NCBI RefSeq assembly: GCF_025370935.1
Contig: NC_133472.1
Location: 40,063,474-40,127,473, forward strand
Direction of reading: 5' to 3'
Length of the DNA: 64,000 nucleotides
From: Choristoneura fumiferana
Taxonomy: Eukaryota > Arthropoda > Insecta > Lepidoptera > Tortricidae
In this document: one piece after another, positions 47,101-56,100 of the stretch
Position numbering within the stretch: position 1 is the first letter of the stretch
Layout of the letters: the number at the start of each line of letters is the position of its first letter
Translations under genes and position numbers: made by a program
The notes under the pieces: model-generated
Databases searched by the model: none
Seen by the model: only the letters and a program-made list of their open reading frames with translations
Told to the model about the DNA's origin: nothing

Positions 47101-50100
47101 GTTTGAGAGGCGATAGGTCAAACCACTAGGCCACCACGGCTGACTATAGGTATGTGTGTAACAATAAAAAGACTGACTGAATCCTGTAGGTACAGTCGAG
47201 TTCACAGATACTAGATATCTTTAAGCCGAGTTTAGACTTGCAAGAAAAGTTGTGCAAGTTGCATGCATTACATTGCGGCGCTCGATGGACCAATACAAAC
47301 TCGTTGGCTTCACGGCCTCGCAATGTAATGCAACTTGCACGATTTTTCTTGCAAGTCTAAACTCGGCTTTACACTTCAGTACCTTGTTCGAATGTTGAAT
47401 GCTATAGTAAATTTAAACGTTTAGGTAATTAACTAAATGTAAACAAACTTCAGCTGCCAGATTTGGTACATTCAAGGATTTTAAACATTTTACTTATCCG
47501 TCATTGTAATAATAACTAGTTCAGTGTATTTCAATACAGAAATGTAAATGTTTAGATAGTGGGAATTTCAATATTTGCTACACCGATTGACGTTGTTTTG
47601 TTTCATCATCATCATCATCCCAGCCTATATACGTCCCACTGCTGGGCACAGGCCTCCTCTCAGAACAAGAGGGCTTGGGCCATAGTTCCCACGCGGGCCC
47701 AGTGCGGATTGGGAACTTCACACACACCATTGAATTGCTTCGCAGATTTGTGCAGGTTTCCTCACGATGTTTTCCTTCACCGCAAAGCTCGTGGTAAATT
47801 TCAAATGTAATTCCGCACATGAATTTCGAAAAACTCAGAGGTGCGAGCCGGGGTTTGAACCCACGACCCTCTGCTTGAGAGGCGATAGGTCAAACCACTA
47901 GGCCACCACGGCTTTTTCACGGTTGTTTTGTTTACATTTAGTTAAATACTTATTCAAACCAAGGGTCATACTGAAAACCAGCGCTGCGGCTTGCTGTGGC
48001 AATACGCTGAGTGTGGCCCTAATATTTACTTCTTTCGGCACAATGTTTATTTTCTTTTCTTTCTTCTGTTTAATATATATATAAGTTTAGTAAATAAACT
48101 TATTCTTTCTTTCTTTCAAACCAAGTATAGATTTCGCAATCTCTTATAGTGTGACTTCTCCAACTGACCCATATCGGTTGATCATTCTGTATCTGTAGAA
48201 AGATTTAACTTCTCATATATGTCCACTAAGTCCAGTTTTCAACCGTCATCCGCTTAGAAATACGTCATTTTAAAAATTTGGACGCCATTGTGCGCATGAT
48301 TGTCAAGTAACGTGACTAGATTACAGAATAATGGCCAAACGGTATAGGCACAGGAAGCCGGGAACGACTGGCCGTCCGTTAGTCGAGACGAGCGTATACG
48401 TAAAAAAACCGGCCAAGAGTGTGTCGGATGCGCCCAAAATAGGGTTCCGTATAGCCATTACGAAAAAAATCAAGTAATATAAATAAATGCGTATTGTGTA
48501 CGGAATCTTCCAAGTAATCATTCTCAAGCAATCTTAGCCGTTATAATTTTCGTTGTAAATTTGATATACTTACCACCATCCTTTTCTTTCTTTTGCAAAA
48601 AGAGGGGAGTTATAAGTTTGACCGCTCCGTGTGTCTGTGTGTCTGTTTGTGTCACTGTAGCTCTTAAACGGGTGGACCGATTTGAATGCGTTTTTTTATT
48701 TGAAAGCAGATTTCCTAGCGATGGTTCTTAGACATGTTTTATCAAAATAAGTTCAGCCGTTTTCGTGATATTGAACTTTGAAGTGACAAAGTTTAAAAAT
48801 TAAAAACTTACCAACTTCTGGTTGGTAAGGTTATTATATTCCGACTATATATACCTTAACGGGTGGTAAATCGACGTTCTAATAATCAGACAAATTTATT
48901 TTTTGAAAGTGGTATTTTTTATACATCGCCATATTTCTTTATAGTCCATAGTCGCAAGAGCGAAACCATGCGAAACGATCGCTGACTCAGCATTATCCTG
49001 AGGCGTTATACACCTGCAGCGCTGATTTTCCGCCAGAACCGTCTGTGACTTACGGTTGATGCATACGAATGTTTGTGCTTGAGTCTTGGATGTTTGTATG
49101 TATTTAAGTATGTATAATATTTACCTTTATATGTATGTCTACCCGTTGTCTAGCGCCCATATAGTACATACAACCTTTGCTTAATTTGGGGCTTTGTTCA
49201 ATGAGGGCTATCGTTTTTTGCCTCACTAGATGGCGCACGGTTGCGTGAGGTTTTTAAGTATGGCTTTCAAAGTCTGTTATTACGGGCGTGAAAACAAAGT
49301 TTAGATTAAAATCATATTTAATACACCTTAAAACCGTACCATAAAAATATCGAGCATGCCACAGTGTTGCATGCCCGTTTTGTTCGGAAAAATGGGAGGA
49401 CAAAGGTTTCCGAAAGACAAAACTGTCTCAAAACACAGACATTAATTTCGGAACGCGTATTTGCCATAATTAATTTCAGATATTGCAAACATTTCGGAGA
49501 CCTCACGCTACACTAGCGCCTCTAGTGGCGAATTCATACGCGATAGCCCTCATTGGTGTAATCTGTCCCAAGATATTACTATTATATTGTTATTGAAGAC
49601 CAAGGTGGTTTGTTCCCAGCGCCCCTGCCTCCCGAGTTGTTGGATATCCCGGATAACCTGCTCCAGAGATCTGGCAGCGATGGCACCATCGAGGAGAACT
49701 TCGAGGAGGAACTCGCTACCAAACTCGAGGAGATTTATACGGAGGTATAACCTTATATATATAAAAGAGTAACAGGACCTATCTTACAGTCGTGACTGTT
49801 AGATAAAACACTGCTTAGCTTATGGGTGTTAGCGCATTTTGCCGAAATCACGTGCTCGCAATTTTGTTTCAGTTACTAATAGGGCAGAAGTACTGGTTTT
49901 GGCCAGCTTAAGCCCGTTTTTGGCCAGTTGAAATTTGCGGTCACATATAAAAAGTTATAGTATTAAAATAATATGTTTACAATACAATACAATAACAATT
50001 ATTCTTTTTTTTTCTTTTTTTTTTTTAGTGAGTTTTTAAAAGTTTATACTTGCTGAAACGAATAATTGATTTCAAACGTATATTTATTTAAACAATAACT

Positions 50101-53100
50101 GGCCATAAAAGGTACAGTGGCCCCAAACGGTGCTTCTGCCCTAATACATTAGGCGAATGCCTCGGGCGGCATATTTAGGGGGCGGCAAACACCATAATTT
50201 TTTTATGGTATGTGTGAAGTTCCCAATCCGCACTGGGCCCGCGCGGGAACTACGGCCCAAGTGTTCTCATTCTGAGAGGAGGACTGTGCCCAGCAGTGGG
50301 ACGTGTATAGGCTGGGATGATGATGATAATTCCATAACAAAAAAAATGTCGCACCTACGATTCGGACCGATTAGAATGAGTAGGTACCCTTAATAAGAGG
50401 GCGGCAAATAGTAGATTGTACAACAAGAGCATAAAACGAGCCATTTTACCCGAGACGCTCAGCCAGTACGGCGAGGGTGGATAGACGTCGAGGGGAAAAT
50501 GGGTTTAATACACTGCTTTTCACTTCGATTGCGAGAAAATGAAATAGCAACAGATGAAACAATTGTTCACTTGCTAGGTAGCTCTTATTTCTCATGCATT
50601 GCTAAATAATTATATTGATTTTGATGATTTTTGATCTGGATGATTTTTTTGATTGATTTTTAGTTTTATATAAATTAAAAACTATTTAAAAATATATAGA
50701 AACTTTTTTGTTTGTGGCTGTTGGCACCTGACTGCCTTGGTCTTAGACGAATATTTTAGTAATTTTATGTCGCCTAAATCCAGCATAAACACGAACTTTT
50801 CGAGCATGAGAAGTGAAAATTTTCTTTTTTGGCTGATACCTACCCACGCTACGCCACTGGATGGCACTTCGGTCACGTACTCGTATCTTTGGCATAGTGT
50901 GCCTGCTTAGCTGGTCGCGATGCGTGCGACAGATGATGATGAAGAGGTAAAGACAGGAGATGTTCAAGAGGTTTATTAAATGTAAGATAGAAGGCACAAT
51001 TGTGCCTTCAAGATCCCTTAGAGGGTTAAGCAAAACAGGATACAAATGTGCGATGAAACTGGTTATAAAACACTGTAAGTAGCCGCGTATCCATTAGAGC
51101 AGCCTCAGGCCGAGCACCGCGAGCCGAGCCATATTTTGTCGGTTTTTTGGCCGTGCTCAAAGGAGCCTCAGTCTGAGCCGTGCCTTTGGCAGCGTCTCCA
51201 CTTGCGCGGCCTCGGAGCGAGGCAGCCGCTCGGCCCGAGGCTGCCTCTAGTGGATACGTGGCTAATAACTGTTAACTGTTATGATATATGTATGATCGAA
51301 TAGCTATCGATGTCAAAATAATAAAAATATTTAGCACGTCCTTATATTATGGCTGCTGATCTGAGAATGATTTTTGACATAAAAACAAAGTGTTGAATTT
51401 GAAAGTACAGTGGATATTCGAAAATTGAAATTCGAGTTGAATTTTTAAAACGAACCAAAACATGCAATGAGGAAGAGGTTAACAATAGACAAGGCTTGAT
51501 CAGCCTTGTTACAAGTTACAAGCTTGGACACTAATTCCTGCTTAAATCCGTTTGAGTTCCTAATCGAATGCTTATCCGTTGAGATCGCGGCGATATCCCT
51601 GGACGACAGTTTCGCGGAGCTGAACGACAGCGGACTCGTGGAGGTGGTCGGCGACGATGAGATCGGACGCCGCATCATCGTCGTGTCCGCGTGCCGGCTG
51701 CCGCCAAACAAGGACCAACACCCGGATTTGCTGCTGAGGTAAGTTAGTGACGTACTTAACGAATATCCGCATTCGCGTTCGCGAATATTCGCACGTTTTT
51801 TGACATTCGTATTCGTAAAATGTATGCGGCTATTTATGGAATATGTAATTGAGAGGGACGGTACGATACGAACTTCGAATTTCGTAGTAGCCCCCCAGTC
51901 CGCAACTCCGCTCCGCATAGCCCTCGCTCCGCTCTGTTGTATGTATTACTATGGCCGCTATAACAACATATACCCATACAACAAACGTGTTTTTTTTTGC
52001 GGTTTTTTTTTCTTGATATTAATAATGGCAACAGGTAGATGCTTGAAATATTCACAGAATATTTAAATGTATATTCAATTTATAAATAAATAATCAAATT
52101 AAAAAAACTAAATATTTAAAGGGGGCTCCCATGCAACAAACTTGATATATTTGCCGTGTTTTTGCTTATGTCTAATGTTGTATAGATAATGGTACAGAAC
52201 CATTCGTGCGCGAGTCCGACTCGCGCTTGGCCGATTTTTGTTTCTACTCTGTGAATAAACATATCTTTCCGCAGGTACCTCATGTTTACTCTTGACAAGT
52301 ACGTCGAGCAAGACTACAGTCTCGTCTATCTCCACTGCGGTTTGACTAGAAACAACAAGCCACCAACCTCATGGCTCTGGAAAGCCTACAAAGCCTTCGA
52401 CAGGAAATATAAAAAGAATCTGAAAGCATTATATCTGGTTCATCCGACAAATTTCATAAGGATAGTCTTCCAGATGTTGAAGCCGGCGATCAGCGTAAAG
52501 TTTGGAAGGAAGGTCATGTACTTCAACTATCTGCACGAACTTCAGCCGCATTTGGATTTGGATAAGCTGAGCATACCGCAGCAAGTTTTAGAGTAAGAAC
52601 ATTTTTTTAGATTGCGAACTTGATAAGGCGATAAAAATTATACGTAAGAAACTCAAGAAAGATGACCTGTTGTATGTAGTAGTGCACATCTGCAACAGTA
52701 GTGTGGTAGTGCAGTGTTGTAGTGTAGCGGTATAATGTTTACTTGGTTTTTCTCTCTTTCTTTTCTTTCACAGAATTGATATAGGACTTTTCTAATATTC
52801 GTAGAAACGTGTCCGTATAGATTCTATAGATACAACAGGGCATCTTCTTAACTTTTTACCAATAAGTCAATCGAGTCCATTACAAACATATATTTGCAGG
52901 CCGTTGGTTGTGTGGTCAAACCCGACATCAAAATTTACTGTTGAAAAAAAAAAACACTAGAAATTTTAATTAAATCGGCCCACATCCCCCCACTGCTGGG
53001 TAAAGGCCTCCGTATGCAAACGCCTATGTAGAAGTTTAAATTCGAAGTTTTAACGAATTATTAGATCTTGTTTGGTTTGACAATACAACACTCGGCAAGC

Positions 53101-56100
53101 GTGTCAAAAAAACACAATATGGACAAACCTAACGCCACATGGACGGCAACTATCTTAAATATTGGTAATAGTACGTTTTATGCAGTTTTTCTTTTTTTTT
53201 AATAGTAAAAAATGCATTTATGGATTTACGAAAATTCGTCGAACAAATCAAAAATTACAAAAACTTAACTCATCTTCTATTATGAAACAGATCGTGAGGG
53301 TTCTTGATAGTGCTTATTTATATCTACAACTCCTTTTTTTTTCAAATATATTTTTGGATCCCACAAATAGGTCATTATTGCTGAATTCACAGTTATACAG
53401 GTATTAACCTACCAACCCCGTCACAGGTACGATCAGCTGTTGCTCCAGAAAAATCCGAAGGCGTCCGAAATAGCACGACAGTTGGCTGAAAAGAAGCCCC
53501 CCACGAGCCAGCAGAGCGGCGACGAGGCGCGCAAAGTGGGCCTCTCTCCCCCTCCCACGCAACAGTTCGGGGTTTCCCTCCAGTTCATAAAGGAGAACAA
53601 TTCCAATATGGTGGACTCCATCCCGCCTGTTGTTAGGCAATGCGTGGAGTTCTTGTCGCAACCTGATGGTTAGTCACTTTTCCTACTAATATTATGGCTG
53701 CGAAAGTTTTTTTTGCTGATGGTAGGACCTAGTGCAGGGTCCGTCTGGATCGCTACCACCATCTTACTCGTTAATCCTACCGCCAAGCAGCAGTGCTTGC
53801 ACTGTTGTGTTCTGGTGAGGAGAGTAAGACAGCCGGTGAAATTACTGGCACAAGAGGCATTTTATCTTAGCCCTCTAGGTTGGTAACGCACCTGCAATCC
53901 CTCTGGTTTTGCGGGTGTCCATGGGCAGTGGTGATCACTTACGATCAGGTGGCCCATTTGCTCGTTTACCTTCCTTTGACATAAAAGTGTGAGTATGCGT
54001 GTAATATAACGCTTTACACTTTTGTGATTTTCACTCACTAGTCAAAATACCACAAACAGAACTACTAAAACACACGAGTAATATTTACCTCGACGTTTCA
54101 GGTACGTACCCGTGGTCCAACTAATTTGTCCAACCCGGAAATATTATATTTACATTTATTTATATAAATATTATATTTTAATACAAAAATAGGTAGGTTA
54201 GTTAGGTAACTTCAGTTGTCCGAAGGGCAAAATACCCAGAAAGAGGAGATCCGCCCAAGGGCGTCGAAAAGCAGTTGGACAAACTATAGTTGGACCGCGG
54301 GTACGTCACGGACGTTTCGACCACATTACAGTGTCATTTCTACTCAAGAGTGGTGCGTGAAGCGGTTAAAATAATAAAGCACATAAAATTCAACCGGGAC
54401 GATGGATACAAGCTTTCATCTTCGTGGAATCCTGTTATAAATAAATGTCGGCGTCGGGATGAATGTTCGGAGGGACGATCGCACGTTGTTAGTGTTGTGT
54501 GTCGGTGTGATGGGGTGACAAATAAAAATTACCAAGTGCGGGTAGTTCGAGATACGAGTGCCGGTACTATTTGTGATCAAGTGCGGGTAGTTCGAAGCAC
54601 TCGCGCTGCTAGGCAGACTTGACACCCCACACTTCAGTCTACTCGTGACCACGGCCACTGTAATGTGGTCGAAACGTCGAGGTAAATATTACTCGTGTGT
54701 TTTAGCGTGAAAGTCCTGTTTGAGGAATTTTGACTGCGTTTATTGCTTGTTACTCCTTCATGTTAAAATTGGTATGTAGAGACGATGTCTGGAATAATAA
54801 AACACGACAATAGTAAGCGATACCTTTTCATAATCAATTTCACTATGATTTCCTTGACAAAAGTATGAGATGTCAACATGTCATTAGTAGCACGAAGGTT
54901 CCACACTGGGTCGTGATTCATTTGTTCGACTGTACATACGGAGAAAACAACAGAGTAAGCATGGTACATATTTGTTGTGATATACCCACGTCTCGCCCTA
55001 TCTGCACAGGCTTCCTCTCACAAAGAAAGGGCTTTTAGATAGCGGGTAGATTTTTTTTTCGCATTTTTTTTTCTAGCTCTCGAAACGGAGGGTATATTCC
55101 GGCGTTCAGCCAACATATCGGTGATCAAGGAGCTCCAACGGTCCTGCAACAAGGGCGAGCCGATATCCTTCAGGAACTGCCCGCACAACGCCGCCGTGTT
55201 GCTGAAGACATTCTTGAGGGACCTTGAGGAGCCTTTGCTGACATTCGACCTGTACGAGGAAATACTGAAGTTCCAATGTGAGTATTCTAATTGTAAATAA
55301 AAGGAGGAGGGTTGATCATTTGATCAAGCAATGATATAATATTTTGAAAAAAATAGGTACAGTCACCAGCACCAATCGTCACTGCCGTGCGAAAGCCTTG
55401 TAACTACCAAAGATATGGTACAGTTACCAGCACCAATGGTCACTGCCGTGTGAAAACCTCGTAAGTGGGCGAATATTAGGGTTTTTTTTGTCATTAGTGT
55501 CTTCGCAGGTGAGGTAATGCCCAGGGTTGTATTCTTATGAAAATTTAAGACAATACCGATGCTGAAATTAGCGTGATTAAAATAACAAACGTAGGACACT
55601 AATGACGTTTGACCGCGCGGTCAAAACGCTCGAATATTCGCCCAAGTACCAAAAATATGGTACAGTCACCAGCACCAATCGTCACTGCCGTGTTAAAACC
55701 TCGTAAGCGGGCGTTTAAAAAGTGTACCCTTTCTTTTTTTTGAAATTTTGGAAAAAAATAGTTTTTCCTACTCAGAATCAAGAGCACAATCGATTCCGGT
55801 AGTTAAAAAAATTTTTTTTTCATACATTCAGTATGGATGGGCGTGACAAAACTGACTCATAAAATTTTGTATGAAAAACTGGGGACATTTTTTGAAACGA
55901 TCGGAATCGATTGAACTCTTGATTCTGAGTAGGTAAAACCATATTTTTTCCAAAATTTAAAAAAAAACGGAATGGATACAATTTTTTTACACGCCCAAGC
56001 ACCAAAAATGTGCATAGTGTTTTTTTTAAATGTGGACATTCATTACAAGATTTTATCATGAAGAGTATGACTTTTTTGAAAAAAAAATGTTACGAGGTTT

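Larger units (their letters stand above)
47402..48130. mobile_element. TIR MITE (CTATACTTGGTTTGAATAGG family) split by two insertions
   Basis: The body matches the uninterrupted copy at 42,794-43,010. A SINE (47,604-47,913) is flanked by GTTGTTTTGTTT on both sides, and a second insertion (47,964-48,114) is flanked by TTCAAACCAAG. The terminus AAGTATAG reappears after the second insertion. Confidence 0.8.

Noticed and set aside
54640..54690. Hammerhead ribozyme in the Penelope-like terminal cassette
   Set aside because: GAAAC followed by GTC is present, but the CUGAUGA core and a stem III with loop between GAAAC and GUC are missing, so the fold is not met.
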